NCBI RefSeq assembly: GCF_003963535.1
Contig: NZ_CP034539.1
Coordinates: 744,001-808,000, forward strand
Reading direction: 5' to 3'
DNA length: 64,000 bases
From: Streptomyces cyaneochromogenes
Lineage (GTDB): Bacteria; Actinomycetota; Actinomycetes; Streptomycetales; Streptomycetaceae
Both the position numbers and the translations under genes were made by a program. Shown here piece by piece: positions 16,030 through 24,924 of this stretch; positions within the stretch are counted from its first letter, which is position 1; each line of letters begins with the position of its first letter. Under the pieces are notes generated by a model. It saw only the letters and a program-made list of their open reading frames with translations. It did no database searches and was not told where the DNA came from.

Positions 16030-17556
16030 ATGCAACCGCTCTTCAGGGCTCTCACCGGAGTGCTCGCCGCCGGATTATTACTGGCCGGAGTGTCGATCCC
16101 GATCGTGGAGGCGGCGGAAGCCGACCCTCGCGGCCATGGCTCCACCAAGCCGCGGGCGATCAACTGGAAACCCTGCCCGCAGGACGCCACGGCGGAATGC
16201 GGGACCCTGCGCCTGCCCGTCGACCGGGCCCGGCCGACGGGCGGGACGTTCGACATGGCGGTGGCCCGGCGCAAGGCGACCGATCCGGATCGCCGGGTGG
16301 GTGTACTGCTGGTCAACCCGGGTGGACCGGGCGCTTCGGGCGTGGCCTTCGCGGTGGACCAGGCCAAGTCCCACTTCAGCCCGGACATCCAGGAGAGGTT
16401 CGACATCGTCGGCTTCGACCCGCGGGGCGTCGGCCGCAGCCATCCGGTGAAGTGCTCCACCGAACTGCTGAGCCGACAGCCGTCGGTCCACCCCCGCAAC
16501 CAGGCGGAGTTCGATCGACTCGCCGAGTTCAACCGCGCGTTGCGCGAGGACTGCCGACGCCACACCGGCCCGCTCTTCGACCACGCCGACACCTTGAACG
16601 TCGTCCGGGACATGGACGCACTCCGCGGGGCGCTGGGCGAGGAGAAGATCAACTACTTCGGCCACTCCTACGGCACCTTGATCGGCGAGCAGTACGCGGA
16701 GGAGTACGGCGACCGCATCCGGACCATGGCCCTGACCGCGAACATCGACCACAGCCTCGGCGCCCGGGAGTTCCTCGTCTCCTCCGCGGCCGCCGCCGAG
16801 GACTCCTTCCACCAGTTCGTGAAGTGGTGCGACCGCACCAGCTCCTGCGCCCTGCACGGCCGGGACGTCACCGCCGTATGGGATCGCCTGCTCGCCAGGG
16901 CGGACCGGGGGGAGATACGCGATCCGCACAAGCCGGACCGGGTCCTGAGTGCGTACGAGATCACCTTCTACGCCTTCAAGGAGAAGTTCTACGGGCCGGA
17001 CTGGGACGAGCTGGCCACCTATGTGGCGGGCCTGGACGCGCAGGAACAGAACGAGCCGCGACGATCCGCGCAACCGCGGCAACACCGGCCGCCGTTGCCG
17101 CAGGCAGCGGACGAGCAGACGAAGGCGGAACCGTTCTACGCGGTCTTCTGCCAGGACTGGCGTATCCGGCCGAAGGACCACCGGGAGTACGCCCGGCTGA
17201 CCCAGGCCGAACTGCGGGCCGCACCGCACATGCGCGGCTCACCCCGTGTGCATGCCGCCGTGGCCGGCTGCATAGGCTGGCCCGACGAGGTGAACAACCC
17301 GCAGCACCGTCTGCACGTCACCGACGCGCCCAAGATCCTGATGCTGCATTCGCGGCACGACCCGGCGAACCACTTCACGTGGGCGGCCAACGTGCACCGG
17401 CAGACCCGCGGGACGACCGTCCTGCTGCCGTACGCGGGCGCCGGACACAGCGTCTACGGGCGCAGTGCCTGCACTCGTGACGCCGTGGACGACTACCTCA
17501 CGCAGTTGAGGACTCCGAGTGCCGGAAGCGAGTGCGCCCCCGCCGGGACGCACTGA
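16030..17556 (+). CDS. Secreted alpha/beta-hydrolase aminopeptidase (tripeptidyl aminopeptidase type)
   Basis: A 508-residue protein from the ATG after ggaaggga. A signal peptide (MQPLFRALTGVLAAGLLLAG...VEAAEA) is followed by an alpha/beta-hydrolase fold: oxyanion NPGGPG (~98-103), nucleophile Ser213 in GHSYGT, Asp444 in HSRHDPANH, His473 in GAGHSVYG, and a C-terminal TAP-like domain with paired Cys. It resembles the Streptomyces Tap/Slp secreted aminopeptidases that trim peptides from protein N-termini. Codons 16 and 17 are both TTA (16075-16080), so translation should depend on the bldA leucyl-tRNA and be timed to development. It is monocistronic and converges on the SRPBCC gene. Confidence 0.86.
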   Translation: MQPLFRALTGVLAAGLLLAGVSIPIVEAAEADPRGHGSTKPRAINWKPCPQDATAECGTLRLPVDRARPTGGTFDMAVARRKATDPDRRVGVLLVNPGGPGASGVAFAVDQAKSHFSPDIQERFDIVGFDPRGVGRSHPVKCSTELLSRQPSVHPRNQAEFDRLAEFNRALREDCRRHTGPLFDHADTLNVVRDMDALRGALGEEKINYFGHSYGTLIGEQYAEEYGDRIRTMALTANIDHSLGAREFLVSSAAAAEDSFHQFVKWCDRTSSCALHGRDVTAVWDRLLARADRGEIRDPHKPDRVLSAYEITFYAFKEKFYGPDWDELATYVAGLDAQEQNEPRRSAQPRQHRPPLPQAADEQTKAEPFYAVFCQDWRIRPKDHREYARLTQAELRAAPHMRGSPRVHAAVAGCIGWPDEVNNPQHRLHVTDAPKILMLHSRHDPANHFTWAANVHRQTRGTTVLLPYAGAGHSVYGRSACTRDAVDDYLTQLRTPSAGSECAPAGTH

Positions 17557-17576
17557 CCGCACCGCCCGCGCCCGGA

Positions 17577-18107
17577 TCAGGCGTCGACGCCCGGGACCGG
17601 GGCGCCGGAGGGGACGCCTGCGGTCACATAGCCGTCGTAGATCTCCTTCCAGGGCGCCTCGGCCCCGGCGTGCGGCCCCTCGAAGCGTTCCCCGCGCGCG
17701 TGAGCGTCGAGGGCGGCCAGGCAGACCTCCCAGCCGGCGCCGTTGCGGGCGGCCGTGTTCTCGGCGGCGAGGACGTTGGTGAGCGTGAAGCGAGTGCGCC
17801 TGTCGTCCAGGGCCTCCAGGTCGAAGTGCAGCTCGTCGCCGCCCCACTCGAAGGACAGGTGCCGGGGCTCGTCGACGGCGATCACTCGGCCGGTGGAGTC
17901 CTCCATGTGGGGGTCGCCGCCGAACCTGATCGTGCCGCCGGGGCGCAGATCGATGTCGGCGCGGGAGGGGAACCAGTGGGCCAGTTCGTCGGCGTCGGTC
18001 ACGAACTGCCAGACGCGCTCGACGGGATGGTCGTAGGTACGGCTGAAACGGACGGCCGGGCGGCCGTCGTCCAGGGTCAGAAAGGTGCCGGTGAGGTCGG
18101 CGGTCAT
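17577..18107 (-). CDS. SRPBCC/AHSA1-domain protein
   Basis: A 176-residue protein with START-like features: RPAVRFSRTYDHPVERVWQFVTDADELAHWFP at the start, GGTIRF, and a long C-terminal helix with WEVCLAALDAH. AHSA1-type proteins bind hydrophobic ligands; the ligand here is unknown. It is the second gene of a two-gene operon, 6 bp after an ArsR regulator. That pairing is very common for this family and suggests regulation by, or sensing with, the ArsR protein. Confidence 0.82.
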   Translation of the reverse strand: MTADLTGTFLTLDDGRPAVRFSRTYDHPVERVWQFVTDADELAHWFPSRADIDLRPGGTIRFGGDPHMEDSTGRVIAVDEPRHLSFEWGGDELHFDLEALDDRRTRFTLTNVLAAENTAARNGAGWEVCLAALDAHARGERFEGPHAGAEAPWKEIYDGYVTAGVPSGAPVPGVDA

Positions 18108-18113
18108 GGTGGA

Positions 18114-18482
18114 TCAGTCCTTCGTGGTGGGTCCCTCGGTGTCGTGCGGGGTCTCGTCCGACGCCTCCCGCCCTGTCTCGTCGAGACGGCGGCCCAGGGC
18201 GTCCAGGCTGCGGTTCCACAGCTTTCTGTACGGGGCCAGCCAGGCGTCGAGCGCGGCGATGGGGGCCGGGTCGAGGGCGTAGACGCGGCGCTGGGCGTCC
18301 TGCCGCACCCGTACCAGGCCCGCCTCGCGCAGCACCTTCAGATGCTTCGACGTACTCGGCTGGCTCAGCCCGCACCCCTCCACGATCTCGCCCACGGGCC
18401 GCGGCCGCTCCAGCAGCAGCGCGACGATGGCCCGCCGGTGGGGATCGGCGAGGGCGCTCCAGAGGGAGGCGTCGTCGGACAT
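18114..18482 (-). CDS. ArsR-family winged-helix repressor
   Basis: A 122-residue protein with a complete winged helix: LADPHRRAIVALLLERPRPVGEIVEGCGLSQPSTSKHLKVLREAGLVRVRQ, then the wing RRVYALD. There is no CxC metal motif in helix 3, so this is not a metal sensor but the SRPBCC-associated class. It is cotranscribed with the downstream SRPBCC gene. An imperfect AT-rich palindrome (about 18490-18512, ATAT...ATAT) just upstream of the start could be its operator; that is a weak inference. Confidence 0.87.
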   Translation of the reverse strand: MSDDASLWSALADPHRRAIVALLLERPRPVGEIVEGCGLSQPSTSKHLKVLREAGLVRVRQDAQRRVYALDPAPIAALDAWLAPYRKLWNRSLDALGRRLDETGREASDETPHDTEGPTTKD

Positions 18483-18573
18483 GAGACCAATATGCCTCGG
18501 CGGTTATATGTCCGTCAAGGAATACACAACGGTCGAGGGATACGACAGCTCCGACCGTTCTCCCTGGTCGGGG

Positions 18574-19185
18574 TCACTCCGTCGGCACCGCCGCCGGCAG
18601 GCCGAGGGCGGTGGAGACATGGCGCCAGATGGAGGTGAGGGCCGTGTCCAGGGTGACGGTCGGGTCGCGCAGCATGAGGCGGATGCCGTAGCCGTCGCTC
18701 AGGGACAGCACGAGGGTGCTGAGGTCGTCCACGTCGGTCGGAGTGAACTCACCGGAGGCGATGCCCCGCCGTATCGCGTCGGACACCCAACCGTGCAGCT
18801 GGGCGTACAGGTCCACGGCGAAGACCCGGGTGGTCTCGTCGCGCAGCGCCCGCACCCACAGTTCCTGCCACAGCCGCCAGTCCTGGTGGAGTTCGGGATC
18901 GGCCGGCAGCAGGTTGCGCAGGATGCGGGCCAGGATGACCGCCGCCGGTGCCGTCTCCGCGTCGCGTTCCAGGTCGACGGCGGTGTTGGCGAAGGAGTGG
19001 GTCATCGCCTCGGTGAACAGCTTCTCGCGTGTGTCGAAGTGGTAGTGGAGCAGCGCCGTCGACACCCCGGCCCGCTCGGCGACCATGCGCATGCGGATCT
19101 TCTCGAAGCCGATGTCGGCGATGACCTCGCACGCCGCGGTCAGGATGCGCTCGCGCGTGTCTGCCGTGCGCACCTTCGTGGACAC
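18574..19185 (-). CDS. TetR-family regulator at the end of the acyl-CoA operon
   Basis: The GTG at 19185 follows GAGGGGAG and gives 203 residues. The N-terminal helix-turn-helix is clear (TRERILTAACEVIADIGFEKIRMRMVAERAGVSTALLHYHFDTREKLF). The C-terminal half is an all-helical ligand domain of BetI-like type. It is the last gene of the leftward operon that begins at 26608. By position it is the best candidate to bind the two palindromes at 26877-26896 and 26936-26955, but this is inferred. The ligand may be the amine substrate or an acyl-CoA intermediate. Confidence 0.86.
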   Translation of the reverse strand: MSTKVRTADTRERILTAACEVIADIGFEKIRMRMVAERAGVSTALLHYHFDTREKLFTEAMTHSFANTAVDLERDAETAPAAVILARILRNLLPADPELHQDWRLWQELWVRALRDETTRVFAVDLYAQLHGWVSDAIRRGIASGEFTPTDVDDLSTLVLSLSDGYGIRLMLRDPTVTLDTALTSIWRHVSTALGLPAAVPTE

Positions 19186-19232
19186 CCTGCCGCTCCCCTC
19201 GTTCTGTGGTCGTAGGCCCTGACCATCTTCCC

Positions 19233-20135
19233 TCACGGCCGCCTCGCCGGTGCCGGTGCGTCGCGATGCGGCTCCTCGTCGTACGCGTGGAAGCCCCGCC
19301 CGGACTTCCGCCCCAGCAGCCCGGCCTCCACCATCCGGGACAGCAGCGGGGGCGGTGAGTACTGGGGCTCGCGGAACTCCGCGTACAAGGACTCGGCGAT
19401 GGCCCGTGTGGTGTCGAGACCGATCAGGTCGGTCAGGGCCAGCGGCCCGAGCGGGTGCGCGCAGCCGAGGACCATGCCGCGGTCGACGTCCTCGACGGTC
19501 GCGCTGCCCGACTCCACCATGCGGACGGCGGCCAGGAGATAGGGCACGAGCAGCGCGTTCACGACGAACCCGGCCTTGTCCCTGGTCCGGACGACCTCCT
19601 TGCCGAGCGTGCCGGTCACGAAGTCCTCGGCCCGTGCCGCGGTGGCGGGCGAGGTGAGCAGCGACGGCACCAGTTCGACGAGCCGCAGGACCGGTACGGG
19701 GTTGAAGAAGTGCACGCCGACGACGCGATCCGGGCGGGATGTCGCGGCGGCGAGCCGGATGACCGGTATGGAGGAGGTGTTGGTCGCGAGGATCGCACGG
19801 TCCTCGGTGATCACCGAGTCGAGGCGGGTGAAGACGTCGACCTTGAGGGCCTCGTCCTCGGCGACCGCTTCCACGACCAGGTCGTGGTCGTGGAGTGCTT
19901 CGAGCTCATGGACGACGGTGACCAGGGCCGCGGCCACCTCCCGTCGTTCGTCGCTCAGTCTGCCGTTGGCGGTCGCGCGGTCGAGCGAGCGGGTGATGCG
20001 GAGGCGGCCGGCCCGGGCCGCCTCCGCGTCGCGCTCCACGACCGTGACCGGTACGTCGGCGCGTGCGCAGACCTCGGCGATGCCGGCGCCCATCAGCCCG
20101 GCGCCGACGACTCCCACGCGCTTGATGTCGGTCAT
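19233..20135 (-). CDS. 3-hydroxyacyl-CoA (3-hydroxybutyryl-CoA type) dehydrogenase
   Basis: A 300-residue protein, the usual length for this family. The Rossmann motif VGVVGAGLMGAGIAE is at residues 7-21, with NTSSIPV and the catalytic HFFNPVP (His ~141). The C-terminal domain includes DKAGFVVNALLVPYLLAAV and GCAHPLGPLALTDLIGLD. It oxidises 3-hydroxyacyl-CoA with NAD. Its ATG follows gagggaga. It sits between the acyl-CoA dehydrogenase and TetR genes, so it fits a short beta-oxidation-like sequence. No enoyl-CoA hydratase gene is in this operon. Confidence 0.88.
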   Translation of the reverse strand: MTDIKRVGVVGAGLMGAGIAEVCARADVPVTVVERDAEAARAGRLRITRSLDRATANGRLSDERREVAAALVTVVHELEALHDHDLVVEAVAEDEALKVDVFTRLDSVITEDRAILATNTSSIPVIRLAAATSRPDRVVGVHFFNPVPVLRLVELVPSLLTSPATAARAEDFVTGTLGKEVVRTRDKAGFVVNALLVPYLLAAVRMVESGSATVEDVDRGMVLGCAHPLGPLALTDLIGLDTTRAIAESLYAEFREPQYSPPPLLSRMVEAGLLGRKSGRGFHAYDEEPHRDAPAPARRP

Positions 20136-20168
20136 CCGTCTCCCTCTCTGCGGTCTGCGTGGTTCGGG

Positions 20169-21341
20169 TCAGGCGCTGGGCAGGTCCAGGACCCCCGAGC
20201 CGCGCTTGACGAGCTCGTTGGCGATGATCAGCCGCTGGATCTCGGAGGTGCCCTCCCAGATCCGGTCCACGCGCAGTTCGCGGTAGAGCCGTTCGACGGC
20301 GTACGAGCGGTCGTAGCCCCGCCCGCCGTGGATCTGCAGGCACCGGTCGACGACCCGGCCCGAGGCCTCGCTCGCCGAGAGCTTGGCGATGGCCGCCTTG
20401 GCGTGCAGCGTCTTGCGGTCCTCGGCCGAGGCCTGGTCGATCTCCCAGGCGACCTGGTGGGTGTAGGCGCGGTTGACCGCGATGTCCACCGCGCTGTCGG
20501 CGAGCATGCCCTGGATCAGCTGGTACGAGGAGATCGGCGCCCCGAACTGCTCGCGCTCCACCGCCCAGTCACGCGCCAGCTCCAGCGCCCGCTCGGCCGC
20601 GCCGACGGTGCGGGCGGCGATCATCAGGCGTTCCTCGGTGAACCAGGAGCGGGTGATGTCGTACCCCTCGCCGACGCCGCCGAGCACGGCGTCCTCACCC
20701 ACCTGCACGTCGGTGAAGGTGAACTCGGGGTGTTCGTACACGAAGGTGTGCATCCAGCGCGGGACGCGCGTCATCTCTGTGCCGGGGGTGTCCTTGTCGA
20801 CGAGGAAGAGGGTGGGGGCGCGCTCGGGGCCGGCGGCCGCGAGCACGATCAGGAAGTCGGCGTGGTCGCCGACGGTCACGAACCACTTCTCGCCGTTGAG
20901 CACCCAGCCCCGGTCGTTCCTGGTGGCGGTGGTGGTGAGGTTCTGCGGGTCGGAGCCGGCGCCGGGCTCGGTGACGGCGTAGCAGTCGCGCCGCTCGCCC
21001 TTGATCACCGGGACGAGGAAGCGCTCACGCTGCTCGGGGGTGCAGAAGCGCAGAGCGTTGGCCGGGCGCCACACCATGTCCCACAGGGCACCGGTGAGCC
21101 GCCCCAACTCCTCCTGCACGGTGACCTGTTCGGCGATGGTGAGACCGGCGCCGCCCCACTCGGCCGGCATGTTGACGGCCTGGAGCCCGGCGTCGAGGAC
21201 GGCGTCACGGACCTTGGCGTGCGCGTCGGCGGACAGGCCGTTGTCCTCCTCGCACTGGATCTCGTACGTGGCGATGAAGTCGGTGAGGGCGCGCGCGTCG
21301 GCCTTGAGCTGAACCTGGCGCGGGGTGAGGCGGAAGTCCAT
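20169..21341 (-). CDS. Acyl-CoA dehydrogenase, copy 1
   Basis: A 390-residue flavoenzyme. Motifs: YAVTEPGAGSDP (~130-141) and GEKWFVTVGDHADF for FAD and substrate binding, AAERALELARDWAVEREQFG, and the C-terminal QIHGGRGYDRSYAVERLYRELRVD with IWEGTSEIQR. The family introduces a trans-2 double bond into acyl-CoA and passes electrons to ETF. It is adjacent to a paralogue of exactly the same length (21386-22558), with almost identical stretches at both DNA and protein level. That points to tandem duplication. The start ATG follows gcgaggac. Confidence 0.88.
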   Translation of the reverse strand: MDFRLTPRQVQLKADARALTDFIATYEIQCEEDNGLSADAHAKVRDAVLDAGLQAVNMPAEWGGAGLTIAEQVTVQEELGRLTGALWDMVWRPANALRFCTPEQRERFLVPVIKGERRDCYAVTEPGAGSDPQNLTTTATRNDRGWVLNGEKWFVTVGDHADFLIVLAAAGPERAPTLFLVDKDTPGTEMTRVPRWMHTFVYEHPEFTFTDVQVGEDAVLGGVGEGYDITRSWFTEERLMIAARTVGAAERALELARDWAVEREQFGAPISSYQLIQGMLADSAVDIAVNRAYTHQVAWEIDQASAEDRKTLHAKAAIAKLSASEASGRVVDRCLQIHGGRGYDRSYAVERLYRELRVDRIWEGTSEIQRLIIANELVKRGSGVLDLPSA

Positions 21342-21385
21342 GGAAGTCCTCGCTGGGGAAGGGCTGTTGCTGGTGAAGGGCTGTT

Positions 21386-22558
21386 TCAGTGCGTGGGCAG
21401 GGCCAGGGCGCGGGTGCCGCGCTTGATGAGCTCGTTGGCGATGATCAGCCGCTGGATCTCGGAGGTGCCCTCCCAGATCCGGTCGACGCGCAGCTCGCGG
21501 TACATGCGCTCGACGGGGTAGGTGCGGTCGTAGCCGCGCCCGCCGAAGATCTGCAGACAGCGGTCGGCGACCCGCCCGGCGGCCTCGCTGGCGGCGAGCT
21601 TGGCGGTGGAGGCCTTGGCGTGCAGCGTCTTGCGGTCGGTGCCCGGCTGGTCGGCTTCCCAGGCGACCTGGTGGGTGTAGGCACGGTTGACGGCGATGTC
21701 CACGGCGCAGTCCGCGAGCATGCCCTGGATCAGCTGGTACGAGGAGATCGGCGCCCCGAACTGCTCGCGCTCCACGGCCCAGTCGCGGGCGAGTTGCAGG
21801 GCGCGCTCGGCCGCGCCGACCGTGCGGGCCGCGATCATCAGGCGTTCGTCGGTGAACCATTCCTTGGTCAGCTCGTAGCCGTTGCCGACACCGCCGAGCA
21901 CGTCCTCGTCGGACACGAAGACGTCGGTGAAGGTGAACTCGGGGTGCCCGTTGACCGCGGAGTGCATGAAGTGCGGGACCCGGGTCATCTCGACGCCGGG
22001 CGCGGCCCGGTCCACGAAGAACAGCGTGGGCTGCCGCTCGGGTCCGGCGTCCGCCTGCACGAGCAGGAAGTCGGCGATGTCGCCGCAGGTGACGAACCAC
22101 TTCTCCCCGTTGAGCACCCAGCCGCCGTCGGTGCGGTCGGCCGTGGAAGTGCCGGAGGACGGGTCGGACCCCGCGCCCGGCTCGGTCACCGCGAACGCGT
22201 CGAACTTCTCCGCGCGGATCACGGGCAGCAGGTACTTCTCGCGCTGCCGCTCGTCGCCGTACGCCAGAACGTTGGCGGGCCGCCAGGGAATGTCCCACAG
22301 GCAGTTGGTGACCTTGCCGAACTCCTCCTCCACGATGACCTGGTCGAGGAGGCTGAGACCGGCACCGCCCCACTCGGCGGGCATGTTGATGGCGTAGACG
22401 CCCGCGTCCATGGCGGCCTGGGTCAGCTCGGTCACGAGGTGCTGCGGCAGGGGTCCGCCGGCCTGCTCGGACTGGTCCTCGTACCGCATGAGCAGCCGTG
22501 CGTACTCGGCGGCGCGACGCTTCAGGTCGGCCTGCTCGGGGGTGTAGCGCATGTCCAT
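21386..22558 (-). CDS. Acyl-CoA dehydrogenase, copy 2
   Basis: A 390-residue paralogue of the neighbouring dehydrogenase with the same motifs (FAVTEPGAGSDPS, GEKWFVTCGDIADF, QIFGGRGYDRTYPVERMYRELR, IWEGTSEIQR). The ATG at 22558 follows GGAGG; a second ATG two codons on is possible. The two copies differ mostly in the N-terminal third (MRYEDQSEQAGGPLPQHLV here, IATYEIQCEEDNGLSADAH in copy 1). This suggests divergence in substrate fit, or an alpha/beta heteromer as in some actinobacterial dehydrogenases. They are separated by 44 bp. Confidence 0.88.
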   Translation of the reverse strand: MDMRYTPEQADLKRRAAEYARLLMRYEDQSEQAGGPLPQHLVTELTQAAMDAGVYAINMPAEWGGAGLSLLDQVIVEEEFGKVTNCLWDIPWRPANVLAYGDERQREKYLLPVIRAEKFDAFAVTEPGAGSDPSSGTSTADRTDGGWVLNGEKWFVTCGDIADFLLVQADAGPERQPTLFFVDRAAPGVEMTRVPHFMHSAVNGHPEFTFTDVFVSDEDVLGGVGNGYELTKEWFTDERLMIAARTVGAAERALQLARDWAVEREQFGAPISSYQLIQGMLADCAVDIAVNRAYTHQVAWEADQPGTDRKTLHAKASTAKLAASEAAGRVADRCLQIFGGRGYDRTYPVERMYRELRVDRIWEGTSEIQRLIIANELIKRGTRALALPTH

Positions 22559-22587
22559 TCGGACCTCCGTGGTCGGGCGAGGGGCAA

Positions 22588-24654
22588 TCAGTCGAGTACG
22601 GCGCGGGAGTCCAGGGCGAGGACTCCGTCGGGGCGTACGAGCAGGGGGTTGACCTCGATCTCGGCGATCTCCGGGTGTGCGGCGGCGAACGTCGTGATCG
22701 TCTCTACGGCCCGCGCGGCGGCGGCGACGTCGACGGGCGGGCGGCCGCGCACCCCGTCGAGCAGTGCGGCGGTGCGCAGTCCGCGCAACAGGTGCAGGGC
22801 GCGGTCGGCGGGCACGGGGGCGAGGGTGAAGGCGACGTCGTGCAGTGCCTCGGCCAGCACGCCTCCCAGACCCACCATGGCGACCGGGCCGAAGCGCGGG
22901 TCCCGGTTGACGCCGACGATGAGCTCGATGCCGTCGGTCAGGTCCGCCATGGCCTCGACGGAGTAGGCGCAGGCATCGAGCCGGGCGTGCATCTCGCGGA
23001 AGGCGGCGAGGAGTTCGCCGGGGCCGGCCAGGCCCAGTGCCACGCCTCCGGCGTCGGACTTGTGGAGCAGATGCAGGGCCTTGAGGACGTAGGGGCCCGT
23101 GAACTCCTCGGCTGCGGCGAGGAGTTCGGCCTCGTCGTGGATCTCCCGGGCGGCGGGGAAGGCGAGTCCGGCCGCTCCGAGAGCGACGCGCGTCTCCATG
23201 TACCCGCTCTCGCTCATCGGGGAGGCGGGGCGAGGAAGAGGGGAGACGCCCGGTGAGGCCAGTGACCCCGGTGAACCCGTCGCCGTGGCGGCGAGTGCTC
23301 GGGCGGCGTCCTCGGTGGCTCCGAAGACCGGTATGCCGGCGGCGGCGAGGGTGCGGCAGCTGGGCGAGTCGGGGTACATCGACTGCACGACCAGGGGTTT
23401 GGCGGTGGCGCGGTGCCGGGCGGCGATGAGGCGTGCGGCGGCCTGTTCCCCGTCCGCGAGGGCCGTACCGCCTCCGCCTAGCCCGCCCTGCGCGGCCGCG
23501 TAGCCGCCGAAGTAGCCGGTCATCAGCACGGCGGCGACCTCCTCGGCCGCGAGCAGCGCGGCGACGATCTCCGCGTAGGACCCGGGGTCCTGCTCCCCCA
23601 TCCCGGCGAGGTCCACCGGGTTGGCCACGGCCGACTGTTCCCACAGGGCTTCGCGCAGCCCCTGCCGCGTCGGCTCCCGGAGTTCGGGCACGGCGAGGCC
23701 GGTCGCCTCCACCGCGTCGGCGGCGATGACACCGTGGCCACCACCGTCCGTGAGCACGGCGACCCGGTGGTCGGCGGCCCGGCGCCCACCGTTCAACGCG
23801 GCCAGGACGACGGTGAGTTCACGCGGCGTGGCGACCAGCTCCACCCCGGCGTCCCGGCACGCCGCGGTCACGACGTCGGCCGAGGTGGTCAGCGCGCCCG
23901 TGTGCGACTGCGCGCTGCGCGCCGAGGCGTCCCCGCGCCCTGCGGTGAGCAGCACCACGGGCTTCCCGGCGTCGGCGGCCGCCTCGGCGAAGGCGCGCCC
24001 GTCGCCGAAGTCCTCGGCGTAGACCGCGATGGCCCGGGTGCCCTCGTGCCGGGCGCAGTCGGCGAGCAGGTCGACGAGGGTGACGTCGGCCTGGTTGCCG
24101 AGCGAGACGAAGCGGGAGAAGCCGAGGCCGTGCGGACGGAATCGGAGCTGGAGTTCGAGCGCGAGGTTCCCGCTCTGGCTCAGCAGCGCGACACCGCCGG
24201 GGGTGAACGTGTCCGACGCGAGGAAGAGGTCGGTGGTGTTGTCGGCCAGCCCCAGACAGTTGGGCCCGACCATCACGGCACCGGCGGCGCGCACCCGCTC
24301 GGCCACGGCGTTCTGCCGGATCCGCCCCACGTCTCCGGTCTCGGCGAACCCGGCGGTGATCGCTACGATCGCCCGCGCCCCGCACCGCAGGGCCTCGTCG
24401 ACGGCGTCCTCGAACCCGGCGGCGGGCACGGAGACCACCGCCAGGTCGACGGGTTCGCCGATGGCGCTCAGGCTGGGCGAGGCGGTGCGTCCGAGTACGG
24501 TTCCGCCACGGCGGTTGACCAGGTGCACGGGACGACGGCCGTTAGCGCGAACCGCCTGGGCGGCGATGGCGTGGCCGTACTTGGCCGGGTCGTCGCTGGC
24601 TCCGACGACGGCGACGGAGACGGGGTCGAAGAGCGCCGACAGATCGCGTCCCAT
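22588..24654 (-). CDS. ADP-forming (acetate-CoA ligase type) acyl-CoA synthetase
   Basis: A 688-residue fusion of CoA-binding, ligase-CoA and ATP-grasp domains. Residues 1-~130 are the CoA-binding Rossmann domain (VSVAVVGASDDPAKYG). The mid region has LLSQSGNLALE and SHTGAL, where the His matches the phosphohistidine loop. From ~480 there is an ATP-grasp domain (PYVLKALHLLHKSDAGGVALGL, ELIVGVNRDPRFGP, EIEVNPLLV). It interconverts acyl-CoA and acid with nucleotide. A Pro/Ser/Gly-rich linker sits near 455-475. The gene starts one base after the ferredoxin stop. In this operon it would activate a carboxylic acid made from the imported compound. Confidence 0.85.
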   Translation of the reverse strand: MGRDLSALFDPVSVAVVGASDDPAKYGHAIAAQAVRANGRRPVHLVNRRGGTVLGRTASPSLSAIGEPVDLAVVSVPAAGFEDAVDEALRCGARAIVAITAGFAETGDVGRIRQNAVAERVRAAGAVMVGPNCLGLADNTTDLFLASDTFTPGGVALLSQSGNLALELQLRFRPHGLGFSRFVSLGNQADVTLVDLLADCARHEGTRAIAVYAEDFGDGRAFAEAAADAGKPVVLLTAGRGDASARSAQSHTGALTTSADVVTAACRDAGVELVATPRELTVVLAALNGGRRAADHRVAVLTDGGGHGVIAADAVEATGLAVPELREPTRQGLREALWEQSAVANPVDLAGMGEQDPGSYAEIVAALLAAEEVAAVLMTGYFGGYAAAQGGLGGGGTALADGEQAAARLIAARHRATAKPLVVQSMYPDSPSCRTLAAAGIPVFGATEDAARALAATATGSPGSLASPGVSPLPRPASPMSESGYMETRVALGAAGLAFPAAREIHDEAELLAAAEEFTGPYVLKALHLLHKSDAGGVALGLAGPGELLAAFREMHARLDACAYSVEAMADLTDGIELIVGVNRDPRFGPVAMVGLGGVLAEALHDVAFTLAPVPADRALHLLRGLRTAALLDGVRGRPPVDVAAAARAVETITTFAAAHPEIAEIEVNPLLVRPDGVLALDSRAVLD

Positions 24655-24655
24655 G

Positions 24656-24847
24656 TCACTTCACCAGCCGCAGCGCGGAGTTGGGGCAGGCGGCGACGGC
24701 GGCCTCGGCGGCGTCCTCGCCACCCGACGGCACTTCTGCGGCGCGCACCCGCGCATAGCCCCACTCGTCGAGGTCGATCAGCTCGGGCGAGGGTTCCTGG
24801 CAGAGGCCGTAGCCCTGGCAGCGGGTGGAGTCCAGCAGGAGTTTCAT
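24656..24847 (-). CDS. [3Fe-4S]-type ferredoxin
   Basis: A 63-residue protein, MKLLLDSTRCQGYGLC..., with three cysteines only: Cys10, Cys16 and Cys54 (AACPNSAL). The C-x5-C...C-P pattern is that of the [3Fe-4S] ferredoxins that serve actinobacterial P450s and oxygenases. The ATG follows GAAAGGA. It lies between a NuoF-like flavoprotein gene and the acyl-CoA synthetase gene, and a Rieske oxygenase gene lies across the divergent promoter. It could carry electrons from the flavoprotein to the oxygenase, but this is inferred from position. Confidence 0.88.
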   Translation of the reverse strand: MKLLLDSTRCQGYGLCQEPSPELIDLDEWGYARVRAAEVPSGGEDAAEAAVAACPNSALRLVK

Positions 24848-24924
24848 GGTGCGGTCCTTTCAGTACGGCGGGTTCGTGCGTGTCGGCTGGGGGGCGACTC
24901 GTGGGTCAGGGGCCGACTCGTGGG

